This document shows positions 37,268-45,940 of a stretch of DNA of 64,000 bases, piece by piece; position 1 is the first letter of the stretch, and each line of letters starts with the position of its first letter. The translations under genes were made by a program, and so were the position numbers. Source of the DNA: Pseudomonas azotoformans (GTDB lineage: Bacteria; Pseudomonadota; Gammaproteobacteria; Pseudomonadales; Pseudomonadaceae); contig NZ_CP014546.1 of NCBI RefSeq assembly GCF_001579805.1, positions 2,604,001-2,668,000 on the forward strand, written 5' to 3'. The notes below the pieces were generated by a model. The model was not told the origin of the DNA. It did no database searches and saw only the letters and a program-made list of their open reading frames with translations.

Positions 37268-38662
37268 ATGGATGATCATGGACGTAACCCTTCTTCCGAC
37301 CAGCCAATCCTTTATGTGCTTGATACCAACGTATTGATCCACGATCCAAACGCACTGCTCAACTTCGAAGAACACCACGTCGCCATCCCGATGATCGTGC
37401 TTGAGGAACTCGACAAACTCAAAAGCGGGCACCACAGCGTTGCCGCCGAATGTCGCCAGGCCATCCGCCTGATCGACAAGACATTGGGCGAAGCGTCGCC
37501 GGAGGACGTCGAAGTCGGCGTACCGATCCAGCGCGGCAAAGGCGGGCCCAAGGGCTTGCTGTCGATTCTGATGAGCAAGCGCAGCGAGCCCAACAGCCTG
37601 CTGCCGGAAAATCTGAACGACAACAAAATCATCAACCAATTGATCGACCTGCACGCCCGCGACAAGGACCTGCGCGTAGTGCTGGTGACCAAAGACATCA
37701 ATATGCGCCTCAAGGCCCGAGCGTGTGGGATCGCGGCGGAGGACTACAGTACCGACCAACTGGTCGACGACGTGTCGATGCTGTCCCGTGGTTATCACAT
37801 GATCACTGGCTCGTTCTGGGATCGCGTCAGCAAGGTCGAAACCCGCCAGGACCATGGCCGTACCTGGCACCAGGTGCAGCTGATCGAAAATCTGCCCGCC
37901 GTGCATATCAATGAATTCATCGTCGACGAACAGGGCTTCGTGGGCTGGATCAAAGAGATCCAGGTCGACAAGCTGCTGATCCTCGACCTGCATCAGGAAC
38001 CCCTGTTGCACCAGGAAGCCTGGGGCCTGAAACCGCGTGACATCTACCAGAGCCTGGCGCTGTACGCGCTGCTCGACCCGGACATCCACCTGGTCAACCT
38101 GACCGGTGCCGCCGGTTCCGGCAAGACCATCCTCGCCCTGGCTGCCGCCATCGAGCAGACCATGGTGACCAAGCGCTATCGCCGCATCATCGCCACCCGC
38201 AGCGTGCAGGGCCTGGACCAGGAAATCGGCTTCCTGCCCGGCACCGAAGCGGAAAAAATGGAACCGTGGCTGGGGGCGATCACCGACAACCTCGAAGCCT
38301 TGCACATGGATGACGAAAACACCCATGGCAGCGTCGACTACATCCTCAGCAAAGTGCCGTTGCAGTTCAAATCCCTCAACTACATCCGAGGTCGCAGCTT
38401 CCAGCAGAGCCTGATTTTAATCGATGAATGCCAGAACCTTACCCCGCACCAGATGAAAACCATCATCACCCGTGCCGGCGCTGGTTCCAAAGTGGTGTGC
38501 CTGGGCAACCTGGCACAGATCGACACCCCTTACCTGTCCGCGACCAGCTCCGGGCTGACTTACCTGACGGAACGCTTCAAAGACTTCCCGAACGGCGTGC
38601 ACATTGCGTTGCAAGGGGTTCCACGTTCGATCCTGGCGGAATACGCCGAATCCCATCTATAA
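37268..38662 (+). CDS. PIN-domain PhoH-family ATPase (YlaK/PhoH2-like)
   Basis: A cytoplasmic protein of 464 residues with an N-terminal PIN nuclease domain (about 15-150; acidic residues in LDTNVLIHDP and VLEELDKLK) and a C-terminal PhoH ATPase/helicase-like domain. The Walker A is TGAAGSGKT at about 279-287 and the Walker B LILIDECQN. PhoH2-type proteins are RNA helicase/ribonucleases. The combination is common in pseudomonads; its RNA target is unknown. Confidence 0.9.
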   Translation: MDDHGRNPSSDQPILYVLDTNVLIHDPNALLNFEEHHVAIPMIVLEELDKLKSGHHSVAAECRQAIRLIDKTLGEASPEDVEVGVPIQRGKGGPKGLLSILMSKRSEPNSLLPENLNDNKIINQLIDLHARDKDLRVVLVTKDINMRLKARACGIAAEDYSTDQLVDDVSMLSRGYHMITGSFWDRVSKVETRQDHGRTWHQVQLIENLPAVHINEFIVDEQGFVGWIKEIQVDKLLILDLHQEPLLHQEAWGLKPRDIYQSLALYALLDPDIHLVNLTGAAGSGKTILALAAAIEQTMVTKRYRRIIATRSVQGLDQEIGFLPGTEAEKMEPWLGAITDNLEALHMDDENTHGSVDYILSKVPLQFKSLNYIRGRSFQQSLILIDECQNLTPHQMKTIITRAGAGSKVVCLGNLAQIDTPYLSATSSGLTYLTERFKDFPNGVHIALQGVPRSILAEYAESHL

Positions 38663-38673
38663 CCACAGCCACG

Positions 38674-38699
38674 GTGGGAGCTGGCAAGCCAGCTCCCAC
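38674..38699. repeat. Short REP-like hairpin after the PhoH-family gene
   Basis: A perfect 12-bp palindrome (GTGGGAGCTGGC / GCCAGCTCCCAC) with two loop bases lies 11 bases after the stop, followed by TTTATT. It shares the GTGGGAG head of Pseudomonas REP elements and may double as the transcription terminator. Confidence 0.75.
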
Positions 38700-38750
38700 A
38701 TTTATTGTGTGTAAGGTTTACAATCGGTGCTCCTGATCAGGAGTATCCCT

Positions 38751-39224
38751 GTGCTGACTCATCTCGATTCCCAAGGTCGCGCCCACATGGTCGACGTCAC
38801 CGACAAGTCCGTGACGTTCCGTGAAGCGGTGGCCGAAGCCCGGGTGCGCATGCTGCCCGAGACCCTGCAAATGATTGTCGACGGCGCCCACCCAAAGGGC
38901 GACGTATTTGCCGTGGCCCGCATTGCCGGGATCCAGGCGGCGAAAAAAACCAGTGACTTGATCCCGCTGTGCCATCCGTTGATGTTGACGGGCGTCAAGG
39001 TCGAACTGAGCGCTGATGGCGCAGACGCGGTGCACATCCTGGCGCGCTGCAAACTCTCCGGCCAGACCGGCGTGGAGATGGAAGCCCTCACCGCTGCCAG
39101 CGTCGCGGCATTGACCATCTACGATATGTGCAAGGCCGTGGATCGCGGCATGACCATCGAAAGCATTCGCCTGCTGGAAAAGCTGGGCGGCAAGAGCGGG
39201 CACTTCAAGGCGGACCAGGCATGA
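38751..39224 (+). CDS. moaC: Cyclic pyranopterin monophosphate synthase MoaC
   Basis: Converts 3',8-cyclo-7,8-dihydro-GTP to cyclic pyranopterin monophosphate in molybdenum cofactor synthesis. The 157-residue protein shows the family segments [29 protein letters not shown] and [20 protein letters not shown]. The GTG at 38751 with CAGGAG upstream is the proper start; an earlier in-frame codon at 38727 would precede the usual N-terminus. Its stop overlaps the moaD start (ATGA). Confidence 0.95.
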   Translation: MLTHLDSQGRAHMVDVTDKSVTFREAVAEARVRMLPETLQMIVDGAHPKGDVFAVARIAGIQAAKKTSDLIPLCHPLMLTGVKVELSADGADAVHILARCKLSGQTGVEMEALTAASVAALTIYDMCKAVDRGMTIESIRLLEKLGGKSGHFKADQA

Positions 39225-39463
39225 GCATCAACGTATTGTTTTTTGCGCGTTACGCCGAGGCGGTGGGGTTTGATTCGCTGGAGATGGAAGGTGATTTCGC
39301 CACTGTCGACGCTGTACGCCTGGCGTTGGCCAGTGACCCGGAGTTTGCCGTACTCAACGAGACCAGCCTGATGTGTGCGCGCAACGAAGAGTTGTGCGGC
39401 CTTGATGAGCCGGTGCAGGCAGGTGACGAAGTCGCATTCTTCCCACCCGTGACCGGAGGCTGA
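39221..39463 (+). CDS. moaD: Molybdopterin synthase small subunit MoaD
   Basis: The ubiquitin-fold sulfur carrier of molybdopterin synthase. The 80-residue protein ends in PPVTGG, the C-terminal Gly-Gly that becomes thiocarboxylated and donates sulfur in the MoaE active site. The start at 39221 overlaps the moaC stop. The segment [14 protein letters not shown] is a slightly unusual loop with two cysteines. Confidence 0.94.
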   Translation: MSINVLFFARYAEAVGFDSLEMEGDFATVDAVRLALASDPEFAVLNETSLMCARNEELCGLDEPVQAGDEVAFFPPVTGG

Positions 39464-39465
39464 TC

Positions 39466-39927
39466 ATGGCCATTCGAGTGCAGGCCCAGGCGTTTGATCC
39501 GGGTTTTGAGGTGAATGCCATGCACGCGGCCAACGTGGGTGTGGGTGCGGTGGTGAGTTTTGTCGGGTATGTACGCGACTTCAACGATGGCCTGGATGTG
39601 GCAGGCATGTTCCTGGAACACTACCCCGGCATGACCGAAAAAGCCCTGGCCAAGATCGCCGTGGAAGCCGAGCAGCGCTGGCCGTTGCTCAAGCTGGAAG
39701 TGCTGCACCGCATTGGCGCCCTGGAGCCAGGGGAGCCGATTGTGTTTGTGGCGGCAGCGAGCGCCCATCGGCAGGCAGCGTTTGATGCGTGTGCATTTGT
39801 GATGGACTACCTGAAGACGCGGGCGCCGTTTTGGAAGAAAGAAAATACCAGTGCGGGGCCGCGTTGGGTGGAGGGGCGCGAAAGTGATCAGGCAGCAGAG
39901 AAACGCTGGAATCTTGAAGGCTTTTAA
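39466..39927 (+). CDS. moaE: Molybdopterin synthase catalytic subunit MoaE
   Basis: The large subunit of molybdopterin synthase, which adds the dithiolene sulfurs to the pterin precursor. The 153-residue protein has the conserved core GAVVSFVGYVRDFN, LEHYPGMTEKAL, the HRIGALEPGE segment and the catalytic Lys region YLKTRAPFWKKE. It starts 2 bp after moaD and completes the moaCDE operon. Confidence 0.95.
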   Translation: MAIRVQAQAFDPGFEVNAMHAANVGVGAVVSFVGYVRDFNDGLDVAGMFLEHYPGMTEKALAKIAVEAEQRWPLLKLEVLHRIGALEPGEPIVFVAAASAHRQAAFDACAFVMDYLKTRAPFWKKENTSAGPRWVEGRESDQAAEKRWNLEGF

Positions 39928-39974
39928 AGCCCTATTGGCGTTAAAAAATTGAAAGTTTATTTCGAATGGCTCTT

Positions 39975-40000
39975 GTTAACTGTCAAATCTGACAGTTAAC
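39975..40000. promoter_or_regulatory. Perfect 11-bp palindrome upstream of the RHS locus
   Basis: GTTAACTGTCA / TGACAGTTAAC with a four-base loop (AATC). It sits 47 bp after the moaE stop and about 60 bp before the unknown gene. It could be a regulator-binding site or, less likely because no direct T-run follows, a terminator for moaCDE. Confidence 0.5.
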
Positions 40001-40023
40001 ACTTTACGTGTTTTTCCTCTTAA

Positions 40024-40041
40024 ATGTTATCTCGATAACAT
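40024..40041. promoter_or_regulatory. Perfect 8-bp palindrome immediately upstream of the unknown gene at 40062
   Basis: ATGTTATC-TC-GATAACAT is a complete dyad located 20 bp before the start codon and just ahead of the GGAGGTG ribosome-binding site. Its AT-rich dyad form and position suggest an operator controlling the island genes. Confidence 0.45.
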
Positions 40042-40061
40042 AAGGTTGGAGGTGCGTAGAA

Positions 40062-41084
40062 ATGGCCGTGAATAAAAGCGTTGATAGGTCTGTGGAGAAT
40101 TGTAAAACATCCGATGCGCGCGCGGAAATATACAGGGCTGCACACTTTCGGTTGGTTCTTCCAGGCGGTGGGTCATCAACTAATTTGCTTTATAGAAATG
40201 GCAAGCATCAACTCAAGGTCGTTATAGAGTTGATCTTGGAAAAACAAGAGCGTGACTTAACCTGGACGCAGGTGCTTTTGAGTGAGGTGCTTTACGCATA
40301 CCTTCATGTCCGCACGTATGGGCCGCCAACGTCTGCGATGCCGCGCGGATTTAACTATTATAGATATAAGAATGATTATGATACTGGGCGCTGGACGGGT
40401 GATGGAGTTCCACAGTTGGAAGATCAGGCCGATCCAGTTTCTCCACCTCTAGGTGTTGAGCTATTTGATTATTATATATCTGCAGATGAGCGAGCGAGCA
40501 TAGAGCCTCATCGATTGATGGCTCAATTAAATATCGGTAGTGAAACTATCGTATCAAGTGAGTGCGATTCGGGTATTTACGTCACGCCTGTTGTGCCCTA
40601 TCGAGTGTTGGCGAGTCAGTTAACTCTTAATGCAGACTATGATGCACACCACAGTGAGAACTTTGATGTTGCTGTGTATTACTTGACTCTGCCGCAAGGT
40701 TTAAGGGTTTTCAGTAATTTGGGTCTTGAACTAGGAGTGGGTGAAACTGAAGCACCCCATCCTTTTCATACATCATGTATATTTGGTAGCTCCGGAGCAC
40801 CTTTTCACAATCGAGTGGGAACGCTTACTGGGAAGGATGATTCGTTTACGGAGATTCGAGTTTCTGATATTTGGAATACAACAGTAGTATCGCCTAGTTT
40901 GCTGGTAAGGTTCGGTCAGGTGCGCACTAATATGCGTGCCATAAGGATCATTCATCGAGTAGTCCAGAACGGTCATTCACCCTGTCAAGGCACTTGGCTT
41001 GGACTCGATAATTTTGGGAATTTAATTAGGCTTCGAATCGCATCCCCGGATAAAGGCCAAACCGTAAACTTTCAAGATGCCTAG
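40062..41084 (+). CDS. Unknown 340-aa protein upstream of the RHS gene
   Basis: I recognise no domain. The protein is soluble, lacks a signal peptide, and is rich in beta-prone and Tyr/Asp residues (FNYYRYKNDYDTGRW, LFDYYISADERAS). There are only three cysteines or so. The ribosome-binding site GGAGGTG is strong. The DNA is clearly more AT-rich than the rest of the window and uses codons such as ATA, TTA and AGA that are rare elsewhere here, a sign of recent transfer. Its position ahead of the RHS/TccC-like gene, about 50 bp away, suggests a partner role such as chaperone, adaptor or second toxin component. Confidence 0.65.
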   Translation: MAVNKSVDRSVENCKTSDARAEIYRAAHFRLVLPGGGSSTNLLYRNGKHQLKVVIELILEKQERDLTWTQVLLSEVLYAYLHVRTYGPPTSAMPRGFNYYRYKNDYDTGRWTGDGVPQLEDQADPVSPPLGVELFDYYISADERASIEPHRLMAQLNIGSETIVSSECDSGIYVTPVVPYRVLASQLTLNADYDAHHSENFDVAVYYLTLPQGLRVFSNLGLELGVGETEAPHPFHTSCIFGSSGAPFHNRVGTLTGKDDSFTEIRVSDIWNTTVVSPSLLVRFGQVRTNMRAIRIIHRVVQNGHSPCQGTWLGLDNFGNLIRLRIASPDKGQTVNFQDA

Positions 41085-41135
41085 ATTATGTGGGTGGGCT
41101 GATACAGATAATCCAGAGATTCAATAGGGTGCTCT

Positions 41136-41426
41136 ATGGAACTGCATTCTCAGGCTTTTAACGTTGATCGCTATTTTCAAGGTCATGTTGACTCTCGAAC
41201 AGGTCATTACAACTTCCGTATTCACTTAGTGACACTTTATCCGCAGGGCGCATTGGAGTCGAGAAAAGACATTGTTTTGTCATTTTCCCTAATGTCGCCC
41301 AATTCCTCATTCGTTGGGAGGAATTGGAGTTTGAGTAATACCGAATTTGATGTTGATAGTGGCAAACTTACTCTGCTAACAGGTGAGCGGTTCAGCACTC
41401 TCGGGCTCCCCCCGTTGGGGGGATGA
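41136..41426 (+). CDS. N-terminal fragment of the RHS/TccC-like protein (96 aa), split by a frame change
   Basis: The fragment (ELHSQAFNVDRYFQGHVDSR, ending in GERFSTLGLPPLGG) reads like the start of RHS/Tc-toxin C proteins and leads straight into the next frame, whose first residues (MQFKDRKLKDLVVKRPD) look like its continuation. The break is in a G6 run at 41417-41422. The stop at 41424 overlaps an ATG at 41423 (ATGA), and G-GGG-GGA directly before the stop is a possible -1 slippery heptamer. One extra G would fuse both into about 1573 residues. This may be a real mutation, phase variation, programmed frameshift, or a sequencing error. Confidence 0.65.
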   Translation: MELHSQAFNVDRYFQGHVDSRTGHYNFRIHLVTLYPQGALESRKDIVLSFSLMSPNSSFVGRNWSLSNTEFDVDSGKLTLLTGERFSTLGLPPLGG

Positions 41427-44400
41427 TGCAGTTCAAAGATCGCAAACTCAAGGATCTGGTTGTAAAACGCCCCGACGCCAGCACGTTGCATGTGGTTTAT
41501 AAGGACGGTACACGTGAGGTATTGCAGCGTACCAGTAGTGCCAAACCATATAGGATTATATTTATTGATTTTGAAAACGGCGAGCGCTTGCAGTTTCGCT
41601 ACGCAGTCAATGGTGAGCTCGAAAAAATCATCGGCCACAGTCAAGAATCTTTATTAACAATGGTGTATTCGGGGAATCGACTTCAGTACACAGATACGCG
41701 TGTCGATAGCGGACGTCAGGCTCGCACGCGTTTTACGCAGGTAAACGGTTTCCTCACTCATGTCACTGCGCCTTATGATACGGTTGGCGTGCCGGGGGTA
41801 GCGGGTTATACGTTTGAATACACGGAGTTCCGTAATGGCCTGATCGCAATTACTCGGGTAAGATCGCCTATGGGGGGAGATGAGCTGATCGTATACACCG
41901 AGGCGGGCCACTCGTATGCACAGAATCAATATATTCCGCGGGTTAACCGTTGGGTAATAACCCCTGGCGCTAACCAACAGATGATGATATGGGCTTATAG
42001 CTATAGTCCGGTCAATAATTTTACGGGGTACCCATTTATCGGTGGCTATGACAAGAACGAGGACAACGCGTACACCATAGGTGGTGAGTATAATTACTGG
42101 GTTGAGGAGAAAAGGCTCGGGACTAATGACGTGGTTTTGCTGACCACTCGTTTGACCTATAACAAATACCATCTGCTCATCGAGGAAGACGTCCTGCGCG
42201 AAGGCACCCGGACTACTAAACTCGTTGCTTATAACGCGAAACCTGGGCTCTTCCCGGCGCAGCCCGCTAACTATCAATTACCCACACTCATTACAACACG
42301 CTATGCACTTGTGGCAGGCGGTAATGTACGGGAGACAAAGGTCGCGATAACGACTGACGAATACGGCAATGAGTTAAGCCGTACCGAGGCCTCTGGTGTT
42401 CGTACCGAATACACCTATTATCCGGTCGCTGGGGAGAGCGGCAAGTGTCCGGCCGACTCCCATAATCAGTTCCAGCGCTACATAAAACAGGAACGCCTAG
42501 TTCCTGTCGGGGGAACGCCTGCCGCCCGACTCACCGAATACACCCACACTCGCTTGCCGTTGACGGGCGCCAGCTACTTTGTTGTGCAGCAGTCGACTTC
42601 TCAGGGGGCTGTATTCAACCAGCAGCAAACCTATTACGACACACCCGCGCAATTAGCCGGTCGGTTGAAGACCAGCACCTGCACTATCGATGGACAGTCA
42701 CAGCACAGTGAGTTCAGCTACACCGTTACCGGTGACACGCTGACAGAAACGCGCAAGCTTGTTGGACGCGAGGGGCAATACCTGGAGTCGATCCGTACCC
42801 TCTCATTAGTCACCCGTCACCTGCTGTCGGTGACAGGGGACGGTAATTGCTCTTTGGATATGGTGTTCGATGCAAGTGGGCGGCTGGCGTCGGAGATAAC
42901 CTCTGCCGGAAAACCGCAACAAGCTGGGCGCACCTATGCCTATCATTTCAAGGACGTGCAGAAAAACGCCCATCTGGTGACAACTGATGCACAAGGCAAT
43001 CGTGTTATCACGTATTTTGATGGTAGGGGCCGCCGGGTATCGGAGGCTAAATTGCAGGCGGGTGGCGTGGAGGTTCTGACGGGGTCGTGGGCTTATGATG
43101 CGCAAGGGCGACAGGTTGAATCGGTGAAGACTGATTATCTGCCAGACGGCACTAGGACGCTAAAGAGCGTTTATACCTATAACCGTTGGGGCAATAGCAG
43201 TCGCACCACTCACCCGGATGGCAGCGTATCGATTGACGACTACGATCCACAGCTTAATCAAAGGCTGACAGGTACCGTCGGTGGCGAAAGACAGGAGACT
43301 ATTTTCAACGAATTTGGCCAACCGGTTAAGGTCAATCGCCTAGATACCCTGGACAACGCCGTTGAGATAGAGTCCAGCACCTACGATGGTTTTGGCCGGT
43401 GCACTACCCGTGAAGACAAAGGTAATAAACGGACTGAACATTTTTTTTATGATGCTTTCGACCGAGTAGTGCGGTTGCGTGAAGTACCCGCCGATGGGAG
43501 CCCAGCGCGAGAACAGACAATAGTCTACGCGTCGGGAAGCAGTGACGATCACGTAACGGCCATCAAGATAAACGGCATAGAAGTGGGTACACGCAGCTTC
43601 GACAGCCTTGGGCGATTGACCTCGCAAGCCAGGGGTAAGGCCGCTGCAACAACCTTCGGCTATGAAACTAACTGGACGGAGCCGGTCACTCGGACGTCGC
43701 CTCAAGGTGCTGTCCAAACGCTGTCCTATGACAAACAGCTTGGTGTGGTTGAGCAGGTGAAACTGGCGGGCCATCCCGACCGGGATTTTCTGTTCAATCC
43801 GTCCGATGCCAGCCTGACACGCTCCACTTCGGCAGGTCTGGTCCATGAGTTGCTCTATGACGAATCCGGTTTTCCCAAGAGCGAAGTTCATACGGCCAAC
43901 GGTAGTGTGTTAACGGCTGGATATAGCCACTCTCCAGCAGGACGTATGCTGCAACACACCGCTGCTGATGGTCAGCGCAGTCAATATGATTACGACGGGC
44001 AAGGACGTTTTATCAAGATGACTGCTGGATCGCTTATCGTCGAGCAGCGCTACAATGCGTTCGGACAGCCCGATACCCTGATCACGGCGCAGGGAGCCAC
44101 ACGGGTTGACACTAAAATCACCTACGATGGGTTGGGACGTGAGCACGTACGTCGCTTCGAGCAAAACGGTGCGCTGTTGCAGACCCTGACCAGCACTTAT
44201 CACCCCAGTGGTTTGTTGGCGACGCGGTTTATGCGGGACGCAAATGGGCAGGTGGTGATTGGGGAGGCCTATGAGTACGACTCGTTTGGGCATTTGCGGG
44301 ACTACACGTGTCAAGGCCGTGAACGTCCGGTGGACCGACAAGGTCGCGATATTGCTGCGCAGCAATTTAGCCATGGTGCTTTCGACAACCTCACAAAGGT

Positions 44401-45856
44401 GGTTACGACCTTCGTTGATGGCTCTGAAGATATTTGCCAGCGTTACTTCACAGGGCTGGATCCTACCCAACTGACACGTCTGACCTATACCAATCCGGTT
44501 CGGGATATAACACTGGCTTATGATGCTGCGGGCAACCTGCGAAAGGGTCCGCAAGGCCAGGTGTATACGTTCGATGGCTTTGACCAACTGACCCGCGTGC
44601 AAACTGGCATAGAGAGCATTCGCTACGAGTACGACGCAGAGGGACGCCAAGTTGTGGCTGCTCGTGGCGCAGAGCCTGCCGTCAGCTTGGCCTACGTAGG
44701 CGATCGTCTCGATACGCTGGCAGAGGGTGCGAAAAAAGTGCGCTACTTCCAGGCCGGCGAGCAGTTGGCGCTACGCAGTGGCGGAGTAGATGGGCCGCAA
44801 CTGCATGTGAGCGATGGAGCGGGTAGTGTGCGTGGGGTGACGGCGCCGGGTCAGGCTCACGTAAGGCGGCATTACACGCCCTATGGTGATACGACCATTC
44901 CCCTCAATGATGGCAAGGCCCGCACCTTGGCCGACCTACAAGTACCCGCGTTCAACGGCGAGCGATTGGACTTGTCCGTTAACCTCTATCACCTGGGCAA
45001 TGGTCAGCGTGCCTATGACCCGGATCTCAAGCTATTTCTCTCAGCCGATCCGCTGTTCTCTTCTGATGCAGGACTCGATGCTAATGGCTACTGCAACGGT
45101 GACCCGATCAACCAAAGCGACCCCAGCGGGTTGTTTCCAACCTGGTTGAAGTGGGTGTTGACTGGAGCGGCGTTGGCGTTAGGGGTTGTTGCGCTGGGCA
45201 TTGGCGTGGCAGGCATTGCGGCAGTCGGTTTAGCCGCTGCAACCACAGCTCAGATGGTGATGGTCGCCGGAACGGCATTGGGTGTCATTGGTAGCACGTT
45301 AGGGGTCGCGGCATTAGGCGTCGAAGCGGTAGATGCGGCAATGGGGTGGGACCGTTCCAGTCACATCCGTAATTTGGGGTGGGCGGCCTTCGGCTTTTCA
45401 ATGGCCTCCTGGGCAGCCAGCTCGTACAACGCCTGGGGAGCGGCGAGTGGAGCCTATAATTCTGCAAAAGGGATCAAGGGTGTTGGGGACATCGCACACC
45501 GTTCGGGTTATTTCACCGAACCCGCGCGTGAAGGCCTGAGATCTGCAATCAAGATATTCAGTGGCCGAACCTTTAAAGTCGCTGGTCGCATAACCCCGGG
45601 GAGTAAAGCATTTGGTTCTACCCGAGCCGTCATCAGAGGTGTGAATTTAATGCGCAGTCTGAATGCGCGTTACAGTGCCCTGACATCAGAGTCGCAGGAG
45701 GTTACTGGCGATGGGGTGGGACAACAGCAGCAACAGATGATGAGGCAATTTGTTGATATGCCGCAGAGCGCCAGCCGCTTTTATCAGTCCTTCAGAGATG
45801 AGGCGAACCGTATCCGTCAGCCGATTTTGGCTGAGGCATACCAAGAGACATCATGA
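41423..45856 (+). CDS. RHS-repeat / TccC-like toxin with variable C-terminal domain
   Basis: A 1477-residue protein made largely of YD/RHS repeats (for example YNRWGNSSRTTHPDGSVSID and YDAAGNLRKGPQGQVYTFDG) that form a closed shell around a toxic C-terminus. The RHS core-end motif (YHLGNGQRAYDPDLKLFLSA, then CNGDPINQSDPSG) ends at about residue 1236. The remaining 240 residues are the variable toxin part: a strongly hydrophobic Gly/Ala-rich region (about 1240-1310), then a basic helical part. The activity is not recognisable. No immunity gene follows, which favours a target outside the own species, as for insect-active Tc toxins. The frame is probably the continuation of the fragment just upstream. 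Confidence 0.85.
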   Translation: MMQFKDRKLKDLVVKRPDASTLHVVYKDGTREVLQRTSSAKPYRIIFIDFENGERLQFRYAVNGELEKIIGHSQESLLTMVYSGNRLQYTDTRVDSGRQARTRFTQVNGFLTHVTAPYDTVGVPGVAGYTFEYTEFRNGLIAITRVRSPMGGDELIVYTEAGHSYAQNQYIPRVNRWVITPGANQQMMIWAYSYSPVNNFTGYPFIGGYDKNEDNAYTIGGEYNYWVEEKRLGTNDVVLLTTRLTYNKYHLLIEEDVLREGTRTTKLVAYNAKPGLFPAQPANYQLPTLITTRYALVAGGNVRETKVAITTDEYGNELSRTEASGVRTEYTYYPVAGESGKCPADSHNQFQRYIKQERLVPVGGTPAARLTEYTHTRLPLTGASYFVVQQSTSQGAVFNQQQTYYDTPAQLAGRLKTSTCTIDGQSQHSEFSYTVTGDTLTETRKLVGREGQYLESIRTLSLVTRHLLSVTGDGNCSLDMVFDASGRLASEITSAGKPQQAGRTYAYHFKDVQKNAHLVTTDAQGNRVITYFDGRGRRVSEAKLQAGGVEVLTGSWAYDAQGRQVESVKTDYLPDGTRTLKSVYTYNRWGNSSRTTHPDGSVSIDDYDPQLNQRLTGTVGGERQETIFNEFGQPVKVNRLDTLDNAVEIESSTYDGFGRCTTREDKGNKRTEHFFYDAFDRVVRLREVPADGSPAREQTIVYASGSSDDHVTAIKINGIEVGTRSFDSLGRLTSQARGKAAATTFGYETNWTEPVTRTSPQGAVQTLSYDKQLGVVEQVKLAGHPDRDFLFNPSDASLTRSTSAGLVHELLYDESGFPKSEVHTANGSVLTAGYSHSPAGRMLQHTAADGQRSQYDYDGQGRFIKMTAGSLIVEQRYNAFGQPDTLITAQGATRVDTKITYDGLGREHVRRFEQNGALLQTLTSTYHPSGLLATRFMRDANGQVVIGEAYEYDSFGHLRDYTCQGRERPVDRQGRDIAAQQFSHGAFDNLTKVVTTFVDGSEDICQRYFTGLDPTQLTRLTYTNPVRDITLAYDAAGNLRKGPQGQVYTFDGFDQLTRVQTGIESIRYEYDAEGRQVVAARGAEPAVSLAYVGDRLDTLAEGAKKVRYFQAGEQLALRSGGVDGPQLHVSDGAGSVRGVTAPGQAHVRRHYTPYGDTTIPLNDGKARTLADLQVPAFNGERLDLSVNLYHLGNGQRAYDPDLKLFLSADPLFSSDAGLDANGYCNGDPINQSDPSGLFPTWLKWVLTGAALALGVVALGIGVAGIAAVGLAAATTAQMVMVAGTALGVIGSTLGVAALGVEAVDAAMGWDRSSHIRNLGWAAFGFSMASWAASSYNAWGAASGAYNSAKGIKGVGDIAHRSGYFTEPAREGLRSAIKIFSGRTFKVAGRITPGSKAFGSTRAVIRGVNLMRSLNARYSALTSESQEVTGDGVGQQQQQMMRQFVDMPQSASRFYQSFRDEANRIRQPILAEAYQETS

Positions 45857-45895
45857 GGTCGTCGGTGTGATTCACGGAGGCTGAAAAAAAAGCAA

Positions 45896-45925
45896 AAAAA
45901 GCAGGCGCTCACAAGCCTGCTTTTT
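45896..45925. terminator. Bidirectional intrinsic terminator between the RHS gene and rhlB
   Basis: AAAAAGCAGGC / GCCTGCTTTTT with an 8-base loop; the A-tract on one side and T-tract on the other make it effective on both strands for the two convergent genes. Confidence 0.88.
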
Positions 45926-45940
45926 CATTTTGAGCAAGGC

